Assembly (NCBI RefSeq): GCF_025060375.1
Contig: NZ_JANXCG010000038.1
Location: 44,096 to 108,095, forward strand
Source of the DNA: Meiothermus sp.
GTDB lineage: Bacteria; Deinococcota; Deinococci; Deinococcales; Thermaceae
Length of the DNA: 64,000 bases
Direction: 5' to 3'
The notes beneath the pieces are model-generated. The model ran no database searches and was not told the DNA's origin. It was given only the letters and a program-made list of their open reading frames with translations. The position numbers and the translations under genes were made by a program. This document shows positions 1-9,648 of this stretch, piece after piece; the stretch's first letter is position 1, and each line of letters begins with the position of its first letter.

Positions 1-1
1 C

Positions 2-604
2 TTTCAGCTCCTCACTGTGATCACCATTTCCATTTACCTGCTCTACGACCTACCCCGGGTGGGCGCAGCCATTTTCAGGGCCATTCCCGAGCCTTTTCAG
101 CCTGCGGCGAAGGAGCTGCTCCGGAAGGCCGACCTGGCCTTTGGTGGGTATGTGCGGGGTACGATTCTGGGTGCAGTGGCCAACGGAGGGGTGGTGGCTT
201 TGGCGATGTACCTCTCCTTTGGGGTTTTTCAAGGCTTTGGCCTGGAAGTACTTACCCAGGCCATGGTGCTGGGTTTTTTGGCCTTTGTTTTCAGCTTCGT
301 CCCGGTGCTTGGGGTGATCATCTCGGCCATTCCGGCCCTGGTGCTGGCCCTGCCTCTAGGCTGGCTGGCCTTTGGGGTGGTGGCCCTGGCCCTTTGGCTT
401 TGCAACCAGGTTTCGGGGATAATCTGGCCAGTTATCATGGGCCGAACCACCAGCCTGCATCCGGTGACCGGTATCGCTGCGGTCCTGATCGGAGCCTCTC
501 TTATGGGGCTGGGTGGGGCTTTACTGGCGGTGCCATTGGCGGCTTTCCTCAAGTTGCTCTACACCGACTACTACCTGCGCAGCCGCTTTTACCGGGAAGG
601 CTAG
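2..604 (+). CDS. AI-2E family transporter (PerM-like), 5' truncated by window edge
   Basis: Frame open from the window edge; hydrophobic protein with PerM/AI-2E C-terminal pattern (GYVRGTILGAVANG, FVPVLGVIISAIPA, LHPVTGIAAVLIGASLMGLGGALLAVPLAA). Confidence 0.85.
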   Translation, partial: FQLLTVITISIYLLYDLPRVGAAIFRAIPEPFQPAAKELLRKADLAFGGYVRGTILGAVANGGVVALAMYLSFGVFQGFGLEVLTQAMVLGFLAFVFSFVPVLGVIISAIPALVLALPLGWLAFGVVALALWLCNQVSGIIWPVIMGRTTSLHPVTGIAAVLIGASLMGLGGALLAVPLAAFLKLLYTDYYLRSRFYREG

Positions 605-711
605 TCAAGCACCCCGCAAGAGGTCTTGCACAGCTGAATCAACGGGCCTTTTCGCCTTCCAGCAAACGCTCCATGCGGGGCCTGGGTTGGGGGGAGTCGG
701 CGTGCGGGCGC

Positions 712-1527
712 TTAGACATCCCAGTAGTCGTCGGGGTAGGGCAGCCCCACCGCCTGGGCAAAGGCCTGTAAGCCCAGGCGGTCGGGCACCTCCAGGTGGT
801 AGCGGAAGTTCCACAGGTAGTGCTGCATGAGCCTTTCGGGCACCCCCAGGCGCTGGGCCTCGCGCCCGGCCACCGCAGCCAGGTTGCCAAGGCCCAAGGA
901 ACGCGCCTGGCGCAGCCTGCGCACAATTTCCGGTGGGGGCGGTGCGTTTTTCCGGGTGGTCCAGACCGCAAACACAAAGGGCAGGCGGGTCCGCTCAAAC
1001 CACTTCATGGAGAGGTCGGTGATGCGGATGCCCTCGAGCTCGCTGGGCACCTGGTGCACCGACTCGGGAATTACCGACAGCAAGCTGCAGTAGGCCGCAA
1101 TGGCCTGGTCGCCTATGAGCAAAACCCCGTCATAGCGCTCCAAGAGCTCCAGGCCTCCTCCTTCTGGGATGAGCTCGGCCCTCACGCCGTCGGCTTTTAG
1201 TAAGTAGCGCAGGAGCTCTACCGAGGTAGCGCTTTCGGTGGTGATGGCTAGGTGCTTCAGTGCCTCCCAGGGCTTTCGGTGAAAGAGGTTTACCGAGTAG
1301 ACCGGCCCCAGGTCGGCGATGCTGAAGTCGGGCAGGGGTCTGAGCCGGTCGGCGTTTTTCAGGTAGAAGTAGGAGGACACCAGGCTCAGGTCCACCGAGC
1401 CCTCCAAGAGCCACTGGTTAAGCTGGGTGGGCACCCCGTAGCGAAAGGCGATACCATCGCCTTCCTCCAGGAAGTGGTACAGGGGAGCCACGTTGGCATA
1501 GCGGGGAATCCCGAGGATGTAGCTCAT
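712..1527 (-). CDS. mqnA: Chorismate dehydratase MqnA (futalosine pathway)
   Basis: N-terminus LGIPRYANVAPLYHFLEEG; downstream of mqnE. Confidence 0.85.
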   Translation of the reverse strand: MSYILGIPRYANVAPLYHFLEEGDGIAFRYGVPTQLNQWLLEGSVDLSLVSSYFYLKNADRLRPLPDFSIADLGPVYSVNLFHRKPWEALKHLAITTESATSVELLRYLLKADGVRAELIPEGGGLELLERYDGVLLIGDQAIAAYCSLLSVIPESVHQVPSELEGIRITDLSMKWFERTRLPFVFAVWTTRKNAPPPPEIVRRLRQARSLGLGNLAAVAGREAQRLGVPERLMQHYLWNFRYHLEVPDRLGLQAFAQAVGLPYPDDYWDV

Positions 1528-1562
1528 ATCCGAAAGGAGCGGCTCTCGCTGGGGCCCTATTC

Positions 1563-2708
1563 CTAGGGGCTTGGGGCAGCCTCCATATCGTAAACCCTCA
1601 GTTCGTTGTAGAGGGCATCGCGCTCTACGGGTATTCGGCCGGCTGCCCGGATGAGCTCCACCATCTTTTGCCTGGAAAGGCCCAGCGGGCTGGTGGCTCC
1701 GGCGGCGTGGGCGATGTGCTCCTCGATGATGGTGCCGTCAATGTCGGAGACCCCCCAGTCGAGTGAGACCTGGACCAGTTCAGAGGAGATCATCACCCAG
1801 TAGCCTTTGATGTGGTCAAAGTTGTCTAGGTAGAGCCGGGCCACGGCCAGATTGCGCAGGTCGTCCAGGCCAGTGGTGAACTCGGTCTTGCCTAGGTTGA
1901 AAGCCAGCGCATTGGCGTCGGGCTGGAAGGCCAGGGGAATGAAGCTGTAGAAGCCGCCGGTTTCGTCCTGCAGCCGGCGCAGCCGGTCCATGTGGTCAAG
2001 CCGCTCTTCCAGGGTTTCGATGTGGCCGTAGAGCATGGTGGCGTTGGTGCGTATGCCCAAGCTATGGGCCTCGCGGTGGATTTGCAGCCACTTCTCGGCC
2101 TTGACCTTGTTTTTGGCGATCTGCCGGCGCACCCGCTCGGCAAAGATTTCCGCGCCCCCCCCGGGCAGGGCGGCTAAGCCCGCTTCCTTGAGTTCTCGTA
2201 GGACCTCGAGGGTCGGTTTTTTGCTGATTCTGGACAGGTGTTCTATCTCGGCTGCGGTAAAGGCCTTGATCTGGAGACCAGGGAAGTTTTCCCTCAGGGC
2301 CCGCACCATGGCTGGGTAGTAGCTCCAGGGGCGGGTGGGGTGGTGGCCGCTGGACATGTGCAGCTCGGTGAGGCCCGGTTCCCACTTTTCCCGCACCTTA
2401 GCCACCACCTCCTCCACGTCGTAGTCCCAGGCCCGGGGGTCGCCCTTCCGGGCAGCAAAGGCGCAGAATGTGCAGCCCACGTAGCAGATGTTGGTGAACT
2501 CAAGCCTGAGCGAGTGCACAAAGTAGGTCTTGTGCCCGTGTTTTTGCTCCCGCACCCGGTTGGCCAGCCACATCAGGGTGGGGTAGTCGGGGGTTTGGTA
2601 GAGGAGCATGCCCTCCTCAAAGCTCAGGCGCTTGCCGGCTTCGACCTTGTCCACAATGGGGGCCAGCCGCAGGTCGCGCAGGGGAGGGGTGTAGCGGTCG
2701 CCCGTCAT
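1563..2708 (-). CDS. mqnE: Aminofutalosine synthase, radical SAM (MqnE)
   Basis: Radical SAM motif CYVGCTFCAF, LPGGGAEIF; clustered with mqnA. Confidence 0.88.
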   Translation of the reverse strand: MTGDRYTPPLRDLRLAPIVDKVEAGKRLSFEEGMLLYQTPDYPTLMWLANRVREQKHGHKTYFVHSLRLEFTNICYVGCTFCAFAARKGDPRAWDYDVEEVVAKVREKWEPGLTELHMSSGHHPTRPWSYYPAMVRALRENFPGLQIKAFTAAEIEHLSRISKKPTLEVLRELKEAGLAALPGGGAEIFAERVRRQIAKNKVKAEKWLQIHREAHSLGIRTNATMLYGHIETLEERLDHMDRLRRLQDETGGFYSFIPLAFQPDANALAFNLGKTEFTTGLDDLRNLAVARLYLDNFDHIKGYWVMISSELVQVSLDWGVSDIDGTIIEEHIAHAAGATSPLGLSRQKMVELIRAAGRIPVERDALYNELRVYDMEAAPSP

Positions 2709-2794
2709 TGGGGAAATCCTAACACCCCGGCCCCGTTTGGATTGTGCAGCTGGTGGGGGAACAGGTGGTTGGCGGCCCTTGGGAGCCTGGGTTT

Positions 2795-4609
2795 TCAGGG
2801 GGTCTTCGCCGTTTTGGTCGGTAGGGGGGGCAGGCCCAGGGCAGTCCAGCGCTCGTCCACCTGCCGCACGACCTTTGGGTCCATCGCAATTTTAGGTGGC
2901 CAGGGGCGCTCAAAGCCCTCCTCAGCCAGCTTCCGGGTGCCGTCCAGTACCAGCACCGGTCCTTCTACCCCCTGCATCACCCAGGCGTCCCGCTCGGGAT
3001 CTATGTTGTTGAGCACCGCCCACATAACCTCGTCAAACTCCAGGCGGGTGTCGGCGTCGGTCAGCAGCATCAGCCGGATGCCCCTGCTTTGGGGGGTGCT
3101 CAGGAGCCTTTCCGCTACCGCTCGAGCCTGGTGCGGCCGGGTCTTCTCAAAGGTGGCCATCCAGATGCCGGGAAGCTGGGCCTGCCGTACACCGGGCAGT
3201 TCAGGGAGCCGAGGGTGGGCCTGGAGCGTAAAGGGCAACTCCCCTCCCTCCTCGGGTAGCTTGCGGGTTCCGTCCAGGATGAGTTTTCCGCCGTAGCCCA
3301 TGGCCCGGCTGCTGTGGTCCAGCACGTCTATGGGTCCGCGGGAGATAAGGGTATCCCGTCCCGGCAGCGCGTGCTGGAGGGCAGCCTGGAGGGAGGCTGG
3401 GCCCTTGAGGGGGGCTTCGGCATCCAGCACCACCAGCACCTTGGCAAACATCATCTGGCCCAGGCCCAGCAGGCCGTTGGCCACCTTGTAGGCCTGGCCG
3501 GGGTAGGCTTTTTCTATCCCCACGTTGACCCAGTTGTGGGCCACCCCGGCTGGGGGCATGTGGTAGTCCCGAATCTCCGGGAGGATGAGCTGGGCGGCAG
3601 GTAGGAAGAGGCGTTCGGAAGCCTCTATGAGGTAAGCGTCCTCCATGGGGGGGCGCCCCACGATGGTGGTGGGGTAGACCGGGGTTTTGCGGTGGGTGAT
3701 GGCGGTAACGTGGAAACGGGGGTAGAAGTCCTCCGGGGTGTAGAAGCCGGTGTGGTCCCCAAAGGGCCCCTCCAGCACCAGGTCCTCGGCAGGGTCCACA
3801 TAGCCCTCCAGGACGAACTCGGCCTCGGCGGGGACGGGCAGGTCTACCGTCACGCCGCGGGTCAGCTCGACCGGCTTTCCCCGGAGAAATCCAGCCAGGT
3901 TGAACTCGTTGACGCCCGGGATAGGGGGCACTGGGGCGGTGGCGGCATAGGTCAGGATAGGGTCGCCGCCTAAGGCTACGGCCACCTCGAGCCGCCGTCC
4001 CAGCCTCTTGGCCTTTTCGTAGTGCCGCCGACCCACCTTGTGAAGCTGCCAGTGCATGGCGGTGCTCCTTCGGTCCAGCACCTGCATGCGGTACATACCC
4101 AGGTTGAGCTCCCCGGTCTCGGGGTCTTTGGTGATGACCAGCGGCAGGGTGATGTAGGGCCCTCCGTCCAGGGGCCAGCACTTGAGGATGGGAAGCTGGA
4201 AGAGGTCCACTGCCTCGCCCCGCAGCACCACTTCCTGTACCGGCCCACCTCGCACCCGCCGAGGGAAGAAGCCCTTGAGCTGGCCCAGCTTGGGAAGCAA
4301 GGTTAGGGCGGCCCTCAGCCCACCCCCGCCAGGGTTGAGCCGCAGCAGGTTCCCTACCCGGACGGCCAGCTCATCCAGGCTTCGAACCCCCATGGCCCGG
4401 GCGGTGCGCTCAGCGGTGCCAAAGCCACCGATGAAAACGGGAAACCGGTGCCCTTTTACCTTTTCGAAAAGCAAGGCGGGCCCCCCCGCCTTGACCATCC
4501 GGTCGGCAATCTCGGTGATTTCCAGCTCGCAGGAGACCGGCTCGCGTACCCGCACCAGCTCTCCACGTCCCTCGAGGTCGGCGATAAAGGCTTGGAGGTT
4601 CTTGTACAT
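2795..4609 (-). CDS. UbiD family decarboxylase (likely menaquinone-pathway MqnL type)
   Basis: MYKNLQAFIADLEGRGELVRV start (shorter than the listed ORF), YPTTIVGRPPMEDAYL, VLVVLD, GMYRMQV; adjacent to mqnE/mqnA. Confidence 0.85.
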   Translation of the reverse strand: MYKNLQAFIADLEGRGELVRVREPVSCELEITEIADRMVKAGGPALLFEKVKGHRFPVFIGGFGTAERTARAMGVRSLDELAVRVGNLLRLNPGGGGLRAALTLLPKLGQLKGFFPRRVRGGPVQEVVLRGEAVDLFQLPILKCWPLDGGPYITLPLVITKDPETGELNLGMYRMQVLDRRSTAMHWQLHKVGRRHYEKAKRLGRRLEVAVALGGDPILTYAATAPVPPIPGVNEFNLAGFLRGKPVELTRGVTVDLPVPAEAEFVLEGYVDPAEDLVLEGPFGDHTGFYTPEDFYPRFHVTAITHRKTPVYPTTIVGRPPMEDAYLIEASERLFLPAAQLILPEIRDYHMPPAGVAHNWVNVGIEKAYPGQAYKVANGLLGLGQMMFAKVLVVLDAEAPLKGPASLQAALQHALPGRDTLISRGPIDVLDHSSRAMGYGGKLILDGTRKLPEEGGELPFTLQAHPRLPELPGVRQAQLPGIWMATFEKTRPHQARAVAERLLSTPQSRGIRLMLLTDADTRLEFDEVMWAVLNNIDPERDAWVMQGVEGPVLVLDGTRKLAEEGFERPWPPKIAMDPKVVRQVDERWTALGLPPLPTKTAKTP

Positions 4610-4750
4610 CTGCCACAGAATAGCCGATGGCTCCGGGCAGAACATGGGGGTATGCTGCGATGGCCTCTGTGCCTTTGGGCACGACACCCTCTGGAAAACC
4701 GTGTAAACTTACGGAGAAGAGCCCATTACGGGGCATCCGAAAGAACGGCT

Positions 4751-5281
4751 ATGCGTTATTCAGTCGGAACACACCGCCGCCGACCCAAGCGCGGCATGCG
4801 CCAAAACACTGTGCCACGGTCCCGTCGCCGGGTTACCTCGGCAGGAGGGGTGGTGTTGCGCGAGCGCCCCGGAGGTAGAGGACTGGAGGTCTTGCTCATC
4901 GCCATCAAGGACGGGCGGGTGTGGAGCTTGCCCAAGGGCCAGGTGGAGCCAGGGGAGCACTACCCGCAGACCGCCGTGCGCGAGGTTTGGGAGGAGACCG
5001 GCATCCGGGCAAAGGTGCTGGCCCCTTTGGGTAGCATCCGGTATCACTTCACGGTGCGGGACGATGGGGTTCAGACCACCGTGACCAAGGAGGTACACCA
5101 CTTCCTCATGGGGTACGTGGCGGGGCTGCCCCGTCCCCAGAAGGAGGAGGTGGACGGGGTGGACTGGGTGCCGGTGCGTGAGGCTTTGCGCCGGCTAGTG
5201 CACCAGAACGAGCGGAATGCGGTGCTACGGGCCCTGGCCTGCTGGGAGGCCTTGGTGCCCACCGGGGCTAAGCCGAAGTAG
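4751..5281 (+). CDS. NUDIX hydrolase
   Basis: Nudix box GQVEPGEHYPQTAVREVWEETGI; start uncertain (4751 or 4796). Confidence 0.88.
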   Translation: MRYSVGTHRRRPKRGMRQNTVPRSRRRVTSAGGVVLRERPGGRGLEVLLIAIKDGRVWSLPKGQVEPGEHYPQTAVREVWEETGIRAKVLAPLGSIRYHFTVRDDGVQTTVTKEVHHFLMGYVAGLPRPQKEEVDGVDWVPVREALRRLVHQNERNAVLRALACWEALVPTGAKPK

Positions 5282-6086
5282 TTTGGTCCAGGGCTGCCCT
5301 GAGCTGGGGCATCCCTTTGAGCACCAGGTAGCGGACCACCCCGGTGCCCCCGGTTCCCCGCAGCGCGAGCACGAGGGTAAAGCGGGGGTTGATGCGGCTT
5401 AGCAGCAGGGTTTTGCCCGGATACTCCAGGGTCATCGTCTGCACCGCGGTGAGCTGGTACCTCTCCCCTAGCACCCCCGCGATGGAGAGCAGGGTATGTA
5501 GGTAGGTGGCCAGCAGGTCGGGTTCCTCAACGGGCTGGCCAGCCCAGGCCCGCAACTGGCCGCCCGGGCCGATGATCAGCGCGGACTCCACCTCGGGTTT
5601 GTCGAGAAAGGGTTTGAGTTCTTCCTGCAGACGGTCCAGCGGCTCCGAAGCCTGTGGAGGGAGAGGGGGCTGGGGTGCTTCGGGCACTTCGGCAGGGGGA
5701 GAGGGGGCGGCGTAGCTCGCTTTGAGGGCCCGTTCAATTTTGGGGAACAGGTCGTCGGGCGTGAAGGGTTTGGAGACCACGTCAAAGGCCCCGGCTTGAC
5801 GGGCTTGGGCGATTACGCCGTCGTTGATGATTCCGGAGATGAGGATGACCGGCACGCCCTGGGTGGCCTGGTTGCTCTTTAGCTTCTGACAAAGCTCAAA
5901 TCCGCTCATTCCCGGCATGACCACGTCGGCGATAACTAAGTGGGGAGCGTTGCGGTGGATGGCTTCGAGGCCTTGTTCGGCGGTCTCGCTGGTGGTGACA
6001 CTGAGGCCGCGGGTGGAGAGCAGGCGCTCCAGCACCTTGCGCACGCTGGTGCTGTCGTCCACGACTAAGACTCTAGCTCCTTGCAT
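5268..6086 (-). CDS. Response regulator receiver fused to Roadblock/LC7-like domain
   Basis: REC domain with VVDDSTSVRKVLE, VIADVVMPGMSG and SKPF; Pro-rich linker; C-terminal ~120 aa Roadblock/LC7-like pattern. Confidence 0.75.
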   Translation of the reverse strand: MQGARVLVVDDSTSVRKVLERLLSTRGLSVTTSETAEQGLEAIHRNAPHLVIADVVMPGMSGFELCQKLKSNQATQGVPVILISGIINDGVIAQARQAGAFDVVSKPFTPDDLFPKIERALKASYAAPSPPAEVPEAPQPPLPPQASEPLDRLQEELKPFLDKPEVESALIIGPGGQLRAWAGQPVEEPDLLATYLHTLLSIAGVLGERYQLTAVQTMTLEYPGKTLLLSRINPRFTLVLALRGTGGTGVVRYLVLKGMPQLRAALDQTTSA

Positions 6087-6160
6087 AGCTAAGCCAATGG
6101 TAGGGGCTGGCTGGAGTTATGGTGGTGATGTGTAACCATTACGGGCAGTGCCAGGGGTTT

Positions 6161-6886
6161 TCAGTGCAAACCTTGCTGTCGGTGGTCTATTTCCACCGCT
6201 AGCGAAAGGAGCAGCTGGTCGGTGCTTTTACGGATGGTGATGGGTTCTAGGAAAAAGTCGGCCTCGCTTAGGGGTTCAAAGTGGAAGCGACCTTGCTTGG
6301 AGTTCTCGGCTTTCAGGAGAAGCTGCAAAACCGCGTCTTCTCCGGTTTTCTCGCCGTATTCAGCATGGATAAGCTGGCCTTTGCTAAAAAGCCAGGTGGC
6401 CTTTTCCCTATCAATTTCCAGGCGCAGCCGTCCGGTCTTGGCCGATTTAGCCAGCCACTGAGCCAGTTCAAAGAGGTTCATGTCCCCCAGGTAGCCCTGG
6501 ATGCCGCCATTGCCGGGCTCGGTGCCGTGGGTTTTGCGGGTAAGCTCCAGGATGAGCCGGTAAGCGCTGCGAACCACCTCCGCGGCCGGGGTGTGGGTGG
6601 GCAACACCAGGTCAAATTCGCCGGTCTGGGCAGGGGGTGTGTCCGAGAGCAGGATGAAGGGCACCAGGGCGAGCTGAGGGTCGGAGCGAACCATTTCAAA
6701 GAACTCGAGGCCGCTCAGGTCGCGGAGTGTGGGGGTGCTCACGATAACATCGGGGCGGTTGCGCTCCAGCAGGGTCATGGCGTAGAGGGCGCTGTCCTCA
6801 ATCCGCGCCTCGAACCCCGACAGGGCGAAGCTCTCCTTGAGCGAGGCGCCTTGGGTGGGTTGGCCGGTCAGGATCAGGGCCTTCAT
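6161..6886 (-). CDS. Degenerate receiver (pseudo-receiver) fused to DUF4388/PATAN domain
   Basis: REC-like fold pattern but phospho-acceptor and acidic pocket residues replaced; GYLGDMNLFELAQWLAKSAKTGRLRLE...ATWLFSKGQLIHAEYGEKTGEDAVLQLL is DUF4388-like. Confidence 0.78.
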   Translation of the reverse strand: MKALILTGQPTQGASLKESFALSGFEARIEDSALYAMTLLERNRPDVIVSTPTLRDLSGLEFFEMVRSDPQLALVPFILLSDTPPAQTGEFDLVLPTHTPAAEVVRSAYRLILELTRKTHGTEPGNGGIQGYLGDMNLFELAQWLAKSAKTGRLRLEIDREKATWLFSKGQLIHAEYGEKTGEDAVLQLLLKAENSKQGRFHFEPLSEADFFLEPITIRKSTDQLLLSLAVEIDHRQQGLH

Positions 6887-6906
6887 CTGGGAAGCTCCTT
6901 TGGGGG

Positions 6907-9639
6907 CTAGTTGGCCCGCAAGAAACGCTCCAATTCTACCTCGTTGGCGGGTTTGGTCAGGTACGCGTTGGCCCCCAGCTCCAAGGCCAGGTCGCGGTGC
7001 TTGGGGGAGGCCCGGGTGGTCAGCACGGCCACCGGTAGGTGGGCCAGGTGAGGGCGGCGGCGCACCTCTTCCAGCAGCTCAAAGCCCGAAAGCCGGGGCA
7101 TCTCGAGGTCGGTAACGATGGCCCGGAAGGGTTGCTGTTCCAGGAGTTCTAGGGCCTCTTGTCCATCGGCAGCGGTAACCACGGGGTAGCCGGCTTTGCG
7201 CAGCATCTGGGCCACCACCTTGCGCACCGAGAGGGAGTCGTCCACCAGCAAGATGGGCAGGTGGTGGGGGGCTTTGGCCTCGGCTCGAGCGGGGGCAGGG
7301 GCAGTGGTGGTAAGGGAGAGCAACCCGCTGGGGCTTAAGACCAGGATGACCTCACCGGTGGGGGAGAGCGTGGCCCCCATCAGGTGGGGCAGTGCGGTGA
7401 GGGGAGCCCCCAGGGGTTTGACCAGGGCTTGCTCCAGGCCGATGAACCGGTCGGCGGCCAGGGCAACCCACCGGCCGCCTCGACCTTCTACCAGGGCCAG
7501 CGCGTACTCCTCCGAGGTTTCCGATTCGGCCAGGCCCAGAAGGGCCGCTAGGGGAAGGATGGGAACGGGCCCTCCCTCGTAGACCACCTCGAGCTGGCCC
7601 CGGGGTGCGCTGAGCAGGGTGAGAAGGCTTTCCCGGGGCAGGGCCAGTTTCTGACCGCCCACCTCGAGCAAGAGCAGCTCGGCGACCACCAGGTTTTGTG
7701 GAATGCGCAGCCGAAAGGTGGTGCCCAAGCCTTCCCGGGTTTCCACGCTCAGCTCCCCCCGCAGGCGGCGCACCGTGCTGGCCACCACGTCCATCCCTAC
7801 CCCCCGCCCGGCCACGTCGCTCGGGTTTTCGGCGGTAGAAAGCCCGGGGATGAAAATCAGCTCCAGCGCCTCCTCAGGGCTCAGGGCCGCCACCTCGGCC
7901 TGGGTGCGCAACCCCTTCTCCACAGCCCTCCGCTTGAGGGCCTCCAGGTTGATTCCCCGTCCATCGTCGCTCACCTCCACCACCAGGGCGTTGCGCTGGG
8001 CGTAGGCTCGCAGGGTCAGCGTGCCCTTGGGCTCCTTGCCCCGGGCTACCCGCTCCTCGGGGCTTTCGATGCCGTGCGTAAGCGCGTTGTTGACCAGGTG
8101 GATGAGGGCTTCGGACAGGCCGTCCAGAACCACCGAGTCCACCTCCACCGCCTCTCCATGGAAGCGCACCTCTACCTGCTTGGGGCCTGCAAGTTGTTGT
8201 ACCTGCCGGGCCAGGCGCTGGTAAAAGCGCTCGATGGGCACCAGCCGGGCCCGGCCCACCTCCCTCCGTAGGGCCTGCGCCAGGTTGCCGAAGCCTTCGG
8301 TTTCCTGCCGGAAGGTCCTGATCTGCTCGCCCAGGGCGCTTCCCACCTCCGATAGGTCGTTGGTCATCTCCTGGATGGAGCGGGCCAGGATGTTGAGGTC
8401 GTCGTAGCGGTCAAACTCGAGTTCGGTGAAGAGCTCCCGCACGGTCTTGCCCAGGGTGTTCTGAGGGGCCGGGGGCTGGGGGGGCTCTGCCGAGGGGGAA
8501 AGCCGGGGATTCAGGTAGCGGGCCTCAAAGTCCGCGGTGGTGCGGAGCAGGCGTTGCCGGGCGGTCTCGAGCAGGGCCCCCAGCTCCTCAAAGCGCTGGA
8601 CCAGGAGCTCCAGCCGGGAGCGGGCCGCTAGGACTTCCCCGGCGATGTTGAGCAGCGCATCCAGCCGCTCTAGGCTGACCCGTACCGAGGCGGTACGGCT
8701 GGGGTGGTTTTGTGGGGGTGGGTTGGAAGGCGGGCTGGGTTCAGTGGGGGTTGGGCTGGCGGGCTCCTGGCCCAGCAGGGCGTCCAGGTGGCCCTGCGTT
8801 CGCTGCAGGGCCTGCGGAAGGGTTAGGGCAGCCTGGGGATCTTTGCCTTCAGCTACCGCAACCATCTGTCCCAGCAGCTCAACCCCCTCCAGAACCACCT
8901 GGGCGGTCTCGGGGTCCCAAGCCCGGCGGCCCTCGCGGACCTCTACCAGCAGGTCCTCAAGCCGGTGAGCGAGGGTGCCGATGGGCCTGCAGCCCACCGA
9001 GTAGGCCGCTCCCTTGACGGTGTGCATGGCCCGGAAGAGGGTTCGGAGAGCCTCCTCAGCTTTCCCTCCTTCCATCTGCAGCAGGGCCTGGCTGGCCAGG
9101 TCTAGGTTTTCCAGGGTTTCAGGGGCAAAGAAGTCCCAGAACTCCTGGTTTTGCCCGTGGAAGCGGACCAGCTCCGCCACCACTCCCCCGTCCTGGGGGG
9201 GCAGAGGGGGCGGCTCGGCCTCGTTTTCTGCTGGGAGGGTAAAGGCTTCGGGGTTGAGGGCGGTCAACTCTTGGATGAGGGCGGCTGCCCCCAGCCGGCC
9301 CAGCTCGAGGCCTACCGGTCCCTCCTTGCCGGTGATGGCGATGTTCTCCAGGGCGGTGGTGAGCACCGCCGTCGCTTGCTCCATGAACTCAACAACCTTT
9401 TCCCGCTGGGCCTCGGTGTAGCGCGGGGCGCCTTCCAGGATGCGCTCAGTCAGGGCCCCCAGGTGGGCGGTCTGAGGGAAGCCGTAGAGGCCGGCCGAGC
9501 CCTTGAGCCGATGGGCCATCACCACCAGTGGCTCGTGCCGCCCAATGGCCAGGAACTCCGCAGCCTGTTCAAAAACCGCCACGGTCTCCCAGGCCTCGTC
9601 CAAAAAGCTTTGCAGGAGATCGGGCGTTGTGGTGGACAT
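6907..9639 (-). CDS. Hybrid chemotaxis histidine kinase CheA/PilL-like (Hpt-Hpt-CheA-CheW-REC)
   Basis: Hpt motifs AHRLKGSAG and MHTVKGAAY; VNNALTHGIE; DVAGRGVGMDVV; C-terminal REC with LLVDDSLSVRK. Confidence 0.9.
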   Translation of the reverse strand: MSTTTPDLLQSFLDEAWETVAVFEQAAEFLAIGRHEPLVVMAHRLKGSAGLYGFPQTAHLGALTERILEGAPRYTEAQREKVVEFMEQATAVLTTALENIAITGKEGPVGLELGRLGAAALIQELTALNPEAFTLPAENEAEPPPLPPQDGGVVAELVRFHGQNQEFWDFFAPETLENLDLASQALLQMEGGKAEEALRTLFRAMHTVKGAAYSVGCRPIGTLAHRLEDLLVEVREGRRAWDPETAQVVLEGVELLGQMVAVAEGKDPQAALTLPQALQRTQGHLDALLGQEPASPTPTEPSPPSNPPPQNHPSRTASVRVSLERLDALLNIAGEVLAARSRLELLVQRFEELGALLETARQRLLRTTADFEARYLNPRLSPSAEPPQPPAPQNTLGKTVRELFTELEFDRYDDLNILARSIQEMTNDLSEVGSALGEQIRTFRQETEGFGNLAQALRREVGRARLVPIERFYQRLARQVQQLAGPKQVEVRFHGEAVEVDSVVLDGLSEALIHLVNNALTHGIESPEERVARGKEPKGTLTLRAYAQRNALVVEVSDDGRGINLEALKRRAVEKGLRTQAEVAALSPEEALELIFIPGLSTAENPSDVAGRGVGMDVVASTVRRLRGELSVETREGLGTTFRLRIPQNLVVAELLLLEVGGQKLALPRESLLTLLSAPRGQLEVVYEGGPVPILPLAALLGLAESETSEEYALALVEGRGGRWVALAADRFIGLEQALVKPLGAPLTALPHLMGATLSPTGEVILVLSPSGLLSLTTTAPAPARAEAKAPHHLPILLVDDSLSVRKVVAQMLRKAGYPVVTAADGQEALELLEQQPFRAIVTDLEMPRLSGFELLEEVRRRPHLAHLPVAVLTTRASPKHRDLALELGANAYLTKPANEVELERFLRAN

Positions 9640-9648
9640 GTGGAACCC

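Noticed and set aside
2238-3296. 352-aa plus-strand ORF antisense to mqnE/ubiD-like genes
   Set aside because: Spans two conserved genes on the other strand, no domain, biased composition.
3201-4181. 326-aa minus-strand ORF in an alternative frame within the ubiD-like gene
   Set aside because: Arg/Pro/Gly-rich out-of-frame translation of a conserved decarboxylase.
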